Assembly (NCBI RefSeq): GCF_965203655.1
Contig: NZ_CBDBDD010000009.1
Coordinates: 744,001-808,000, forward strand
DNA from: Poriferisodalis sp965203655
GTDB lineage: Bacteria > Actinomycetota > Acidimicrobiia > Acidimicrobiales > Poriferisodalaceae
Direction: 5' to 3'
Length of the DNA stretch: 64,000 nucleotides
Below are positions 7,523 through 17,900 of this stretch, piece by piece (position 1 is the stretch's first letter; each line of letters opens with the position of its first letter). Both the position numbers and the translations under genes were made by a program. The notes beneath the pieces are model-generated. The model was not told where the DNA came from. It saw only the letters and a program-made list of their open reading frames with translations, and made no database searches.

Positions 7523-8697
7523 ATACCGAGGTCTTTGAGGTTGTAGTCCTTGATGGCCTCACGGGCGTCGTCGTCCCAGACGAACTCGTGCTCGCGGCCC
7601 ACGTTGGGCTGGTACACGAACGGCGTCTCGGCACCGAAACGCTTGGCACGGGCGTCGATGGCCCAGCCGATCACCCGGGAGCGCTCGGCGATGTAGGCCT
7701 CGTCGTACAGCGAGATCGGGTTGTGGACGCCGCCGCTGCGCACGCCCAGCACCGAGCGGCGCCGGTGGAAGCCGAAGTTGATGGTGACCCGCGGCCGCTC
7801 GGATGTGTTGGCGAACGAGCCATGGATGGCCTGGCGGCTGGTGATCGCGACATCGCCGGGCTCGCAGATGAGCGGCACCGCATCGGGGAGCCGGTCTGAG
7901 CCTGCTGCCTGGCACATCGCCTTGATGTCCAGCTTGCCCATGCGGTGCGAGCCGGGCACCACCCACAGGCCGTTGGTAGCGTCGCAGCCGTAGAGCTGGG
8001 CCATGAAGTTGAAGCCGTGCGTGCCCTCGTCGAGCTCGGGATGGTCCCAGTGCGTCCAGCCATCCTGGTGCCATGCCACCGAGCCGCCGAGGCCCGGATG
8101 CTTGATCCACACCACCTCGTTGAACGGCGTGAAGTCAGAGCCGTTGAGCGCTTGCGCGACGCCTAGCAGGCCGGGGTGCGCGTACACCCGCAGGCAGGCC
8201 TCGGAGTACTGCAGCGAACCGCTGATGACCTGCGCCACCCATTCCGGCGAGCCGTCGGGGGCTGCGGGCTCGAACATCTTGAACGGATGGCGCCCGTGGG
8301 CGACATCGGTGCCGCCGTAGGGATCCGACAGCGGGCGGACGAACGAGATGGCCTTGCCCGTGCGGCCGGCATCGAGCGCCGGGCGGCCGTGCCGGTCGAT
8401 GTCGGAGTCGGGGCCGGTGGGGCAGCGGTCGAGCAGGTCGATGACGTCGGCCTCGATGTCGGCCAGTTCGTCAGGGCCGAGCACGCCCGTGAAGACGTAG
8501 AAGCCGCAGCGCGAGTAGGCCTCGGCAATCTCTGGATGCAGGTCGCCGCTGTCGGTGAAGCGGATCGGTCCACGGTTGCCGAGCTGCATCGCCCGCTCGG
8601 TGCCGGCTGCCCGGTAGGCGACCATGTCGTCTTCGACATCGCCGTATTCGACGATGGGTACCTCGGTGAGTCCCAGCGTTGCTGCATTCGCGCTCAT
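7519..8697 (-). CDS. Phytanoyl-CoA dioxygenase (PhyH) family protein
   Basis: A 392-residue non-haem Fe(II)/2-oxoglutarate oxygenase of the PhyH superfamily. The metal triad is visible as H210-x-D212 (AWHQDGW) and H292 (AIHGSFAN), with R303 (RPRVTINFG) as the 2-oxoglutarate-binding residue. The fold also shows the early GFYVFTGVLGPDEL strand-helix. Such proteins hydroxylate small secondary metabolites, betaines or fatty acyl groups. PhyH genes are numerous in marine and symbiotic actinobacteria. Substrate unknown. It converges on the ABC ATPase gene with a four-base overlap and is separated from rarA by 16 bases. Confidence 0.85.
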   Translation of the reverse strand: MSANAATLGLTEVPIVEYGDVEDDMVAYRAAGTERAMQLGNRGPIRFTDSGDLHPEIAEAYSRCGFYVFTGVLGPDELADIEADVIDLLDRCPTGPDSDIDRHGRPALDAGRTGKAISFVRPLSDPYGGTDVAHGRHPFKMFEPAAPDGSPEWVAQVISGSLQYSEACLRVYAHPGLLGVAQALNGSDFTPFNEVVWIKHPGLGGSVAWHQDGWTHWDHPELDEGTHGFNFMAQLYGCDATNGLWVVPGSHRMGKLDIKAMCQAAGSDRLPDAVPLICEPGDVAITSRQAIHGSFANTSERPRVTINFGFHRRRSVLGVRSGGVHNPISLYDEAYIAERSRVIGWAIDARAKRFGAETPFVYQPNVGREHEFVWDDDAREAIKDYNLKDLGI

Positions 8698-8713
8698 AGT
8701 GCCCCCATTGTGG

Positions 8714-10090
8714 TCAGTCGGCGGCTGGTTCGCTGGATTGCTCGGCGGGCGCCGCGGGGCGCAGGTCGCGTTCGCGGCCGTGCTCAGAGGGTTCCCAGTA
8801 GACGTTGCCGGCTACCTCGTCGGGCCGGTGCTGCTGGGGAACCCAGCCGCTCGGGTCGTCATGCGGGTACACGTAGCCCTCGCCGTGGCCCAGCGATGCG
8901 GCGCCTTGGTAGTGGGCGTCTCGCAGGTGGATCGGCACCTCGCCGGCGCCGGCGGAGCGGGCATCGGATTTGGCGCGGCTGAGCGCGACCGTGACCCGGT
9001 TCGATTTGGGGGCGGTGGCGAGACGCACCACAGCGTGCGCCAGGTTGAGCTGGGCCTCCGGCAGCCCCACGTACTCGACCGCCCGGGCGGCAGCTTCGGC
9101 CACCAGCAGGGCCGAACTGTCGGCCATGCCGATGTCCTCCGAGGCCAGGATGACCATGCGGCGAGCGATGAAGCGAGCGTCCTCGCCGGCATCGAGCATG
9201 CGGGCCAGCCAGTACAGCCCCGCATCGGGATCGGAGCCCCGCAGCGATTTGATGAACGCGCTGATCGTGTCGTAGTGGCCGTCGGCGCCGTAGCGGACCG
9301 CTTTGGCGTCCACGGCGTGCTCGGCATCGGCAAGCGTGACGCGAATGCTCCCGGCCGATGCGTCAGGGGCGGCGTGGGCTGCGCCGCTGATCTCGACGGC
9401 TTCGAGGGCCTCTGCCTCCTGGCGGCGCATGGCGAGCGCCACCGCGACCTCGGTGCTGGTGAGTGCGTGGCGCCCGTCGCCGCCGCTGCGGGCAGCGATG
9501 TGGTCGATGGCGTCAGCGTCGGCCTGGGCGCCCTCGGCTTCCAATGCCCGATCGATGAGGGTGCGCAGCGCGCCGTCGTCGAGCGGCACCAGCCGGAACA
9601 GCGTCGAGCGCGACAGCAGCGGCGGGTTCACCTCGAAGTGCGGGTTCTCGGTGGTGGCGCCGATCAGCACGATCAGGCCGTCCTCGACCGCGGGCAGCAG
9701 CGCATCCTGCTGCGCTTTGTTGAAGCGATGCACTTCGTCGAGAAACAGGATCGTGCCTCGGCCATGCTCGCCGAGCCGCAGCCGGGCGTCCGCGATGACC
9801 TCGCGCACGTCCTTGACGGTGGCGCTCACCGCCGACAGCTCGCAGAACTCCTTGGCGGTTGATGCGGCGACGACCCGAGCCAGCGTGGTCTTGCCAGTGC
9901 CCGGAGGCCCCCACAGGATCACCGACGCCAGACGATCGGCTTCGATCAGCTCTCGCAACGGTTGCCCGGAGGCAAGCAGGTGGTCCTGGCCGACGATCTC
10001 GTCAAGCGTGCGAGGGCGAAGCCGTGCCGCCAGCGGCGCCTGGCGCGCCAGCCGCTCGTTGCCGGCAGCCTCGAACAGCCCCTCGCTCAC
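8714..10090 (-). CDS. rarA: Replication-associated recombination protein A (AAA+ ATPase)
   Basis: A 458-residue AAA+ ATPase of the RarA/MgsA family related to clamp loaders, acting at stalled replication forks. LRPRTLDEIVGQDHLL opens the protein. Walker A GPPGTGKTT is at 61-69 and Walker B ILFLDEVHRFNK near 114-125. The sensor region TTENPHFEVNPPLLSR is typical, and the C-terminal part (RGSDPDAGLYWLARMLDAGED, PEAQLNLAHAV, YPHDDP) is the characteristic tetramerisation domain. Its gene lies 34 bases downstream of a VOC-family gene on the same strand. Confidence 0.93.
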   Translation of the reverse strand: MSEGLFEAAGNERLARQAPLAARLRPRTLDEIVGQDHLLASGQPLRELIEADRLASVILWGPPGTGKTTLARVVAASTAKEFCELSAVSATVKDVREVIADARLRLGEHGRGTILFLDEVHRFNKAQQDALLPAVEDGLIVLIGATTENPHFEVNPPLLSRSTLFRLVPLDDGALRTLIDRALEAEGAQADADAIDHIAARSGGDGRHALTSTEVAVALAMRRQEAEALEAVEISGAAHAAPDASAGSIRVTLADAEHAVDAKAVRYGADGHYDTISAFIKSLRGSDPDAGLYWLARMLDAGEDARFIARRMVILASEDIGMADSSALLVAEAAARAVEYVGLPEAQLNLAHAVVRLATAPKSNRVTVALSRAKSDARSAGAGEVPIHLRDAHYQGAASLGHGEGYVYPHDDPSGWVPQQHRPDEVAGNVYWEPSEHGRERDLRPAAPAEQSSEPAAD

Positions 10091-10124
10091 GCCTCGACGG
10101 TACGCGCTCGTCGTGCCGGCAGGA

Positions 10125-10514
10125 TCACAGCTCGGTGTGATCCACCTCGTACGCGCGGATGCGCTTGGCGAAGCTCAGGTCATGTCCCGCGGGGTCGAAG
10201 ATGGGGAACATGCGCTCACCCCAGGGGGCGTCCCGGGGAGCTGCTTGCGGCGTCAGGCCCGCGTCGAGCGCTTGCTGGTAGAGCGCGTCCACATCGTCCA
10301 CGTGGAAGATCACTCGGCCCCAGCCGGTCTCGGCCCCCGCAGGGTTGTCCACGGCGATCAGGTTGACGAAGCACTCAGCGCTGCGCAGCGTGCTGAAGGG
10401 CGCGTCATCGCCGCCGTAGCTGAGCCGGAAGCCCAATGCCTCGTAGAACCGCACCGACGCCGCCATGTCGGCGGTCCGCAACGTGATCGCATTGATCGAC
10501 TCGACACCAGCCAC
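10125..10514 (-). CDS. VOC (glyoxalase/bleomycin resistance) family protein
   Basis: Single-domain vicinal-oxygen-chelate protein of 129 residues with two beta-alpha-beta-beta-beta modules. NAITLRTADMAASVRFYEALGF at the N-terminus and VIFHVDDVDALYQQALDAGL in the second half are standard, as is the MFPIFDPAGHDLSFAKR end. The first metal-ligand position is Thr (TLRT) rather than the His of many VOC enzymes, so metal-dependent catalysis is not assured. It is divergent from fumA and probably co-transcribed with rarA. Confidence 0.8.
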   Translation of the reverse strand: MAGVESINAITLRTADMAASVRFYEALGFRLSYGGDDAPFSTLRSAECFVNLIAVDNPAGAETGWGRVIFHVDDVDALYQQALDAGLTPQAAPRDAPWGERMFPIFDPAGHDLSFAKRIRAYEVDHTEL

Positions 10515-10633
10515 GGTGCCATTCTCGCCGCGGAATCCGGTGGCGCGCCGACACCGTCCAGAGGCGCCGCAATCCGGCCATGCGCGACGGCGCGGTCAGT
10601 TCGCCGACGGGCAAGCGTCCGTAGCATGAAGCA

Positions 10634-12283
10634 ATGAGCACCTACACCCACGTGGAGTTGCTTCCCACCGGACCCGCCGATGTGACCTACCGGCACCTCA
10701 CGTCCGACTATGTATCGACCGTCACTGCCGCGGGGCGGCGCTTCCTTCAAGTCGAGCCCGAAGCGCTGCGGTTGCTCACTGCCGAGGCCATGCGAGACAT
10801 CTCGCACCTGTTCCGCACCGGTCACCTGGCCTCGATCGCTGCGATCCTGGACGATCCCGAAGCGTCGGCCAACGACCGGTTCGTGGCCTTGGAACTGCTC
10901 AAGAACGCCAACATCGCCGCCGGGGGAGTGCTGCCGAGCTGCCAGGACACCGGCACGGCGATCATCTGGGGTCACAAGGGCGAGCGGGTGCTCACCGGCA
11001 CCGCAGACGAGCCCGACTTCGACGATGCCGAGGCCATCTCCCAGGGGGTTGCCGACACCTTCCTCACGTCGAACCTGCGCTACTCGCAGATGGCCCCGCT
11101 CGACATGTTCACTGAGCGCAACACCGGCAACAACTTGCCCGCCCAGATCGAGATCTACGCATCGCCGGGCGACGAGTACGAGCTGGTCTTCATGGCCAAG
11201 GGGGGCGGCTCGGCCAACAAGAGCTTCTTGTTCCAAGAGACCAAGGCCTTGCTCAACCCCGACAGCCTCACTCGGTTCCTCGACGAGAAGCTGCGCACGC
11301 TGGGCACTTCCGCCTGCCCGCCATACCACTTGGCGGTGGTGATCGGCGGCACCTCGGCCGAGTTCGCCGTGAAGGTGGCCAAGTACGCGTCGGCCAAGTA
11401 TCTCGACACGCTGCCCACTGCCGGCAGCGAGGCCGGCCACGGCTTCCGCGACCTCGAATGGGAAGGCCGCATCCTCGAGTTCACCCGCGAATTCGGCATC
11501 GGCGCGCAGTTCGGCGGCAAGTACTTCTGCCACGACGTGCGGGTGGTGCGCCTGCCCCGTCACGGCGCGAGCTGCCCCGTTGGCATCGCCGTGTCGTGCT
11601 CGGCCGACCGCCAGGCACTCGGGCGCATCACCGCCGACGGCATCTTCCTCGAACAGCTCGAGACCGATCCCGCCCGATTCCTGCCCGAGACCGAGGAGCA
11701 GGAGTTGTCAACCGGGGTGGTGCCCATCGACGTGAACCAGCCGATGGATGCCATCCGCAACCAGCTCACCCAGCACTCCGTCAAGACCCGCTTGTCGCTC
11801 ACCGGCACGTTGGTGGTGGCCCGCGACATCGCCCACGCCAAGCTGAAGGAACGCCTCGACGCCGGCGACGGGCTGCCCGACTACCTGCGCGAGCGCCCGG
11901 TCTATTACGCCGGTCCTGCCAAGACACCGGAGGGCTACGCCTCGGGCTCGTTCGGCCCCACGACTGCGGGGCGCATGGATTCCTACGTGGAGCAATTCCA
12001 GGCCGCCGGGGGCAGCCTCGTCATGCTGGCCAAAGGCAACAGGTCACGCCAGGTCATCGAGGCGTGCGCTCGCTACGGCGGCTTCTACCTGGGCTCCATT
12101 GGCGGCCCGGCGGCCCGGCTGGCCAAGGACTCGATCCGCAAGGTCGAGGTGCTCGAATACCCCGAGCTGGGCATGGAAGCGGTCTGGCAGATCGAGGTGG
12201 AGGACTTCCCGGCCTTCATCGTGGTGGACGACAAGGGCAACGACTTCTTCAGCGAAGTCTCAACGCCCGTCCATATTCACTAG
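10634..12283 (+). CDS. fumA: Fumarate hydratase class I
   Basis: Iron-sulfur fumarase of 549 residues, the usual length of the single-chain class I enzyme. It converts fumarate and malate in the TCA cycle. VLPSCQDTGTA carries one [4Fe-4S] cysteine, and the AKGGGSANKS segment and the GASCPVGIAVSCSADRQAL region follow in the N-terminal half. The C-terminal beta domain shows GPTTAGRMDSYV and YLGSIGGPAARLA, both hallmark substrate-binding stretches. It stands alone and converges on the small membrane-protein gene with a four-base overlap. Citrate synthase and aconitase genes occur further along in this window. Confidence 0.93.
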   Translation: MSTYTHVELLPTGPADVTYRHLTSDYVSTVTAAGRRFLQVEPEALRLLTAEAMRDISHLFRTGHLASIAAILDDPEASANDRFVALELLKNANIAAGGVLPSCQDTGTAIIWGHKGERVLTGTADEPDFDDAEAISQGVADTFLTSNLRYSQMAPLDMFTERNTGNNLPAQIEIYASPGDEYELVFMAKGGGSANKSFLFQETKALLNPDSLTRFLDEKLRTLGTSACPPYHLAVVIGGTSAEFAVKVAKYASAKYLDTLPTAGSEAGHGFRDLEWEGRILEFTREFGIGAQFGGKYFCHDVRVVRLPRHGASCPVGIAVSCSADRQALGRITADGIFLEQLETDPARFLPETEEQELSTGVVPIDVNQPMDAIRNQLTQHSVKTRLSLTGTLVVARDIAHAKLKERLDAGDGLPDYLRERPVYYAGPAKTPEGYASGSFGPTTAGRMDSYVEQFQAAGGSLVMLAKGNRSRQVIEACARYGGFYLGSIGGPAARLAKDSIRKVEVLEYPELGMEAVWQIEVEDFPAFIVVDDKGNDFFSEVSTPVHIH

Positions 12284-12723
12284 TCGCGCCAGAACAGGAT
12301 CACGTCGAGCGGGTTGATGTCGCCGACCGTGAACCAGATCGAGGCGGCAATGCCCGCCGCGGCGAGCAGCACCATCGTTGCGATGGTCGAGCGGGGCAGC
12401 TTGCCATCGGCATCGGACGGCAGGCGTTCCCGCACCTTGCCCAGCAACCGGTCGGCCCATGCGGCGTCCCGGGCCAAGATCGCCAAGCCCACGGCGACCA
12501 CCAGCATCCCCGGGCCGGGCAGCGGCATCATGATGACGCCGAGCACCACCACGCCGAACCCGAAGCCCATCCGGACCAGCCGGAGCATCGAACTGCGCCA
12601 CGCCTTCTGACGGGTCGGCTCGCGCTCGCCTGTCTCCAGCTCGGCCGCGATAGCGGCTTCGCGGAACCGCTCGCCGCGGGTCGGATCGCCGGGATCAGGT
12701 GTATGTCGGTCAGGTTCGTTCAT
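12280..12723 (-). CDS. PGPGW-type small transmembrane protein
   Basis: Small membrane protein of about 147 residues from ATG 12723 (ATG 12738 possible). A charged N-terminus of roughly 60 residues precedes a hydrophobic stretch containing PLPGPGMLVVAVGLAILA, the signature of the PGPGW (TIGR02611-like) transmembrane family. A second membrane segment follows (STIATMVLLAAAGIAASIWF). The family is widespread in actinobacteria and of unknown function. The topology suggests two or three helices with the Arg-rich tail inside. Confidence 0.75.
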   Translation of the reverse strand: MNEPDRHTPDPGDPTRGERFREAAIAAELETGEREPTRQKAWRSSMLRLVRMGFGFGVVVLGVIMMPLPGPGMLVVAVGLAILARDAAWADRLLGKVRERLPSDADGKLPRSTIATMVLLAAAGIAASIWFTVGDINPLDVILFWRD

Positions 12724-12840
12724 GGCTCGGCACGGCATCAGTCGGCAAGGCGGCAATAGTGTGGCGCGTCGCAGGCGCTCCGCAACGTCGCAACCGCGAT
12801 CAGCGCCGCGCTTGTGAAACCGAAACGAGGAGAGCCGACG

Positions 12841-13716
12841 ATGCCGACCGTCGACAAATCCACCCCGATCGCGTGGACCGTGGGCGATGCTCAGCTCACG
12901 CGTATCGCAGAGCTCGAAGTGCACTGGCCCTTCGGCATCCTGCTGCCCGGCGCCGAGGACGTCATCGACGACTACGACTGGTTGCGACCCGACTTCGTCA
13001 CCGACGACGGCCGTATGCGCCTGTCCATGCATTCGGTGGTCATCGAGTCGGCGGGATTGCGAATCATCGTGGACACCTGTGTCGGCAACGACAAGTCACG
13101 CCCGGGCGCGCCCCCGTTCGAGCAGCTCTCCACCCCGTTCATGGCCGACCTCGAAGCGGCGGGATTCGCGCCCGAGACGATCGATTTCGTGGTGTGCACC
13201 CACCTTCACGTCGACCATGTGGGCTGGAACACCCGCCTCGTCGACGGCGCCTGGGTGCCCACGTTCCCGAACGCCCGCTACCTATTCGTGCAAGCCGAGT
13301 ACGACTACTGGCGTGCCGAGCCGCAGGACTACGGGCCGGTCTTCGAGGATTCGGTGCAGCCCATCATGGATGCCGGGCTCGCCGACCTCGTCAGCCCCGA
13401 CCATCGCATCAACGACGAGGTCTGGTTCGAATCCACGCCCGGCCACACCCCCGGCCACGTCAGCGTCATCATCGAATCGGCTGGGGAGCGAGCGGTCATC
13501 ACCGGCGACATGATCCACCACCCGCTGCAGTTCGCCCGACCCGACATGGCCTCCAGCGCCGATTACGCGGCCGACGGCGCCTCCACCGCCACGCGCATCG
13601 AAGCGTTCCCTCGCTGGTCTGACGGCCGGCTGGTGATCGGCACCCACTTCGCCGGCCGCACTGCAGGCCACATCGAGACAACCGACCAGCCCAACAGCTG
13701 GATCTTCGCCCCCTAG
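12841..13716 (+). CDS. MBL-fold metallo-hydrolase
   Basis: Metallo-beta-lactamase-fold hydrolase of 291 residues. ATG 12841 (MPTVDKSTPI) is preferred over the in-frame GTG 12814 because GAGGAGAG lies just upstream. The di-metal motif HLHVDHVGW (H121, H123, D125, H126) is intact, followed by TPGHTPGHVSV with the next His, TGDMIHHP with the bridging Asp, and a late GTHFAGR His. The pattern resembles the AHL-lactonase/YtnP-like group, so a lactone or ester substrate is plausible but unproven. The gene overlaps the convergent acyl-CoA dehydrogenase gene by four bases. Confidence 0.85.
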   Translation: MPTVDKSTPIAWTVGDAQLTRIAELEVHWPFGILLPGAEDVIDDYDWLRPDFVTDDGRMRLSMHSVVIESAGLRIIVDTCVGNDKSRPGAPPFEQLSTPFMADLEAAGFAPETIDFVVCTHLHVDHVGWNTRLVDGAWVPTFPNARYLFVQAEYDYWRAEPQDYGPVFEDSVQPIMDAGLADLVSPDHRINDEVWFESTPGHTPGHVSVIIESAGERAVITGDMIHHPLQFARPDMASSADYAADGASTATRIEAFPRWSDGRLVIGTHFAGRTAGHIETTDQPNSWIFAP

Positions 13717-14825
13717 CCGCGGGGTTCGCGGGGCAGCCGCAGGATCCGCTCGCCGATGATGTTGCGCAGGATCTGCGTGGTGCCGCCCATGATCGTGTAG
13801 GCGGGCGCGTACACCACGTTGCGCGACACCCGGTTGGCCAGCATCGTCTCGGCGCCTGCCACGTCGCCCACGAAGCGGGAGACCTCCTGCTCGAACTCGG
13901 TGCACCACGTCTTGGTCACCGCCGAGTACTGGGGGAAGGGCGTCTGGCGCAGCACATTGCGCAGCACCATGTCGCGGCCAATCCGGTAGCCGGTCTCGAT
14001 GCGGGCCATCCGCTGGCGAACGAGCGGGTCTGAGGTGTCGGCCCGGTCCTTCATGTCGAGGTAGAGGCGCTGGTTCGAAGCCAGCCGGTCGATACCGCCT
14101 CGCTCGTGCTCGAGCTGGCGCATGGTCTGGGAGAAGCTGTTGTTGAGCTCGCCCACCAAGTGCTTGACGGGCACGGCCACCTCATCGAAGTACACCTCGT
14201 TGAAGTGGGCGTCGCCCGAGGCGTCGCGGATCGGCCGCACCTCGACGCCCGGGGTGTCCATCGACACGATCAGCTCGCTCATGCCCTTGTGCGGCGGGGC
14301 GTCGGGATCGGTGCGGCAGATCAGGTAGCACCAGTTCGCAGTAGCGGCGCCGCTCGTCCAGATCTTCTGGCCATTCACGATGAAGCGGTCACCGTCTCGC
14401 ACCGCCGTCGTGCCGATCGCGGCCACGTCCGAGCCTGCATCGGGCTCCGACATGCCAATGCACCAACGGGATCGCCCGGCGCGCATCTCGGGCAGGAACT
14501 GGGCCTGTTGCTCGGGCGTGCCGTAGGTGAGCAGCACTGGGCCGATCTGGCGATCCGGGAAGAACGAGCTGGCCATCGGCGCCCCCCCGAGCAGCAGCTG
14601 CTCGGTCACCACGAACCGCTCGACCTCGGGCCGCCCATCGCCGCCGGCTTCGACGGGCCAGCACATGCCGATCCAGCCGCGCTCGCCCAACCGCAGCGTG
14701 AACTCCTCGGAGTAGCCCACCAGCCAGCTGTCGTCGATCGTGAACAGGTCCGCGGTGGCCTCGCTCACCCAGCTGGCAGCTTCCTCGGCCAGATCGGTCA
14801 GCTCTTGAGGCCAGCGGTAATCCAT
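13713..14825 (-). CDS. Acyl-CoA dehydrogenase (FadE-like)
   Basis: FAD-dependent acyl-CoA dehydrogenase of 370 residues, starting at ATG 14825 (MDYRWPQELTD); the frame further upstream is not coding-like and overlaps the LRR gene leader. The N-terminal helices lead to the FAD/acyl-binding strand segment CIGMSEPDAGSDVAAIGTTA (about 155-175) and VNGQKIWTSGA. The C-terminal helical bundle shows GRDMVLRNVL and the actinobacterial FadE ending with IMGGTTQILRNIIGERILRLPR. It probably acts in fatty-acid, steroid side-chain or branched-acid catabolism. No other beta-oxidation gene is adjacent. Confidence 0.87.
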   Translation of the reverse strand: MDYRWPQELTDLAEEAASWVSEATADLFTIDDSWLVGYSEEFTLRLGERGWIGMCWPVEAGGDGRPEVERFVVTEQLLLGGAPMASSFFPDRQIGPVLLTYGTPEQQAQFLPEMRAGRSRWCIGMSEPDAGSDVAAIGTTAVRDGDRFIVNGQKIWTSGAATANWCYLICRTDPDAPPHKGMSELIVSMDTPGVEVRPIRDASGDAHFNEVYFDEVAVPVKHLVGELNNSFSQTMRQLEHERGGIDRLASNQRLYLDMKDRADTSDPLVRQRMARIETGYRIGRDMVLRNVLRQTPFPQYSAVTKTWCTEFEQEVSRFVGDVAGAETMLANRVSRNVVYAPAYTIMGGTTQILRNIIGERILRLPREPRG

Positions 14826-14944
14826 CGCCGAGACCCTAGGAGGTTGAACCCCGCAGCAGGGAGGCTCCGCTGGGTCGGCGAGGCCGAGTTGTACTCTGCC
14901 CGACCGTCGGCCCGCCCACATTTTCCTGACGCGAGGACACACCC

Positions 14945-17900
14945 ATGACCCGAGCCCGTCGCGCCACATCGGCCAAGGCCGTAGCCATCTCGCTGGTCGC
15001 TGTGCTGGCGTTGCAGCTGGCGGTCCCGGCTGCCGCCAGCGAGCACGACGATGAGCGGTCGGACCGTGCAGCGCTCGAGGAGTTGTTCGCTGCGACCGGC
15101 GGGGACAGTTGGGGCCGCAACGACCTGTGGGGCTCTGGGGCGCCGCTCAGCCGGTGGCACGGCGTCACCACCGACAGCGACGGGCGCGTGGTGCGGCTCG
15201 AACTGCCGTCCAACGGCCTGTCGGGGGAGCTTCCCGAGGCGATCGGCCAGCTCACGCACCTGCAACGCCTCGACCTGGGAGACAACGGCATCCATGGCGA
15301 GATTCCCCGGGCTATCGGTGAGCTCACCAGCCTCCGAGAGCTCGACCTGCAGAACAATCGGCTCTACCGGCAGATCCCTGCCGAGATCGGCGAGCTCACC
15401 AACCTGACGCTGCTTGATGTCAAGCACAACGCCCTGTGGGGCAGGAATCCCGTCGAGCTGTGGCAGCTCGAAGACCTGCGTGTCCTCGACATGCGGGGCA
15501 ACCGCATGTCGGGCCCGCTGCCGTCCGAACTGGGCGAGATGACCCAGCTCTCGCACCTGGTGATCAGCGACAACCTGTTCTGGGGCGAGATCCCCGCCGA
15601 GATCGGCCAGCTCCGCAACTTGGCGTGGCTCGATGTCAGCCGCAACAGCCTGTCGGGTGAGATTCCAGCCGAGATCGGCGACCTCGCCAGCCTGACGTGG
15701 CTCGATGCCAGCAACAACTCGCTTTCGGGCGAGATGCCCGCCGAGATGGGCAATCTGTCACGGCTTGTCACCCTCGACCTGCGTGCCAACCATCTCACGG
15801 GATCGATCCCCGCAGCGCTGGGCGGCCTGGGCGAACTCGAGTACTTGGTCATCAGCGAGAATCGGCTGTCCGGGGAGCTTCCTGCCGAGATCGGCCAGCT
15901 CTCCGAACTCAGGCATTTGCGCCTCGAACACAACAGCCTCACCGGAGCGCTGCCGCCCGAGTTGGGCGACCTGGGCGATCTGCGCTACTTGCGGCTGGAA
16001 GGCAACCAGTTGATGGGTCAGATTCCCGCCGAAGTGGGCCAGCTCGCCAGGCTCAAGGAACTCCGGCTGGAGCGCAACCGGCTCACGGGCGACATTCCTA
16101 GCCAAATCGGCGAACTCGGCAAGCTCCAAGTGTTGAACCTGGGCGACAACCAGCTCTCGGGCACCATTCCCGCTGAGCTCGCGGACGCAGCGAGCCTCGC
16201 CGAACTGCGCCTCGACCGCAACCTGCTGACCGGCCGGATCCCGAGTGCTCTGGGTGCGCTCACGAAGCTGAAGCGCCTCGACCTCAGCGACAACGTCCTC
16301 TACGGGCAGATCCCCTATGCACTGTGGGACCTGACCGAGCTTCGCCAGCTCCGGCTGAATGACAACGAGCTGTCCGGTCCGCTGAAGACGGCGGTCGCCA
16401 ACCTCAGCGAGCTCACCGAACTCGACCTGAGCAACAACCTGTTCTCCGGCCAGATCCCGGTAACCGTCGGTCGCCTCGCCAAGCTGCGCAGCCTGCGCAT
16501 GGCGAACAACGAACTGAGCGGGTCTATCCCCAGCAGTGTCGGCAGGCTCGGTCAGCTCGGGAGCCTCGATCTCAGCCGGAACTCGCTCACTGGCGCACTG
16601 CCGGGGAGCTTGGCTCGGCTGGCGAAGCTCGAGCAACTCGTCGTGCACGACAACCAGTTGTCGGGGGAGATCCCCACCGAGCTCAGCGGCCTAGACGAGC
16701 TGCGCAACCTCGACCTGAGCCGGAATGCCTTCACCGGTCACATTCCGCCCGAACTCGGCGGCATGGACAGTCTCGAGCGCATCTCGCTCAGCTTCAACCA
16801 GCTTGACGGCCCCATTCCCACTGAATTCGGCGACCTGGCGAATCTGCGGATCCTCTTCCTCCGGTACAACGAGCTGAGCGGTGAGATCCCGCCCGAACTC
16901 GGCAACCTCAGCTCGCTGACGCGGCTCAACCTGTGGCACAACGAGCTGACCGGTCCCATCCCTGCCGAACTCGGCAACTTGGTGCACCTCGCCCGGCTCG
17001 ATCTCGACGACAACCAGCTGTCCGGCGAGATCCCGGCCGAGATCGGCAATCTCGTCGAACTGACCGAAGTGTGGCTGCGGGGCAACGAATTGACCGGTGA
17101 GATCCCGGCCGAACTCGGCAACCTCGCCAAGCTGCGACGGCTCTACCTCGACGGCAACCAGCTCACCGGGGCCATCCCGGCCGAATTCGGCAATCTCAGC
17201 AGCATCAGACGGCTCTGGCTCCAGGGCAACCAGCTCACCGGCTCTATCCCTGCAGGCTTGGCGGCGCTGGCCTACCTCGAACAGATCAAGCTCGGCGGCA
17301 CCAACACTCTCAGCGGCTGCATTCCCGCCGACTGGCGCTACGCCGAGTTCTTGGCCGACGATCTCGACAGCCTCGGGCTGTCCTTCTGCCCGTCCGAGCA
17401 AGACTTGGCGACCCAGGCGATCGTGGACGAGCTGCGCCGCAATGCCGACGACTTCTCCTACGAGATCGGCACCCACGGCGGAGCGCTCACGCTGGCGACG
17501 ATCTCTGAGCCACTCACCTTCAACCTGGCGCTGTCCAACGACGCTGGCTCGTCGAACGTCTTGGGCTACCTCTTCGAGGGCCTCACCGAGACGTCGTGGC
17601 TCAACGACGCCGTCGAACCGATGCTCGCCGAGTCGTGGGAGCGCTCAGACGACGGCCTGCGCTGGGTGTTCCGCCTGCGTGACGATGTGCGGTGGCACGA
17701 CGGCACGCCCTTCACAGCGCACGACGTGGACTTCACGTTCAACCAGGTCATCTACAACGACGACTTCAACGCGTCGAGCCGTGCCACCTTCGAGTTCCGC
17801 TATCTCAACGATGACGGAGAGTGGGAAACGTCGAAGATGAATGTGGCGGCGCTCGACGATCACACGGTCGAGTTCGTGCTGCCCCAGCCGTTCGCACCGT

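Noticed and set aside
15000..17400. LRR region as an assembly collapse of identical repeats
   Set aside because: Repeat units differ substantially at the nucleotide and protein level and keep an exact 24-residue period in one frame, so they are genuine diverged repeats.
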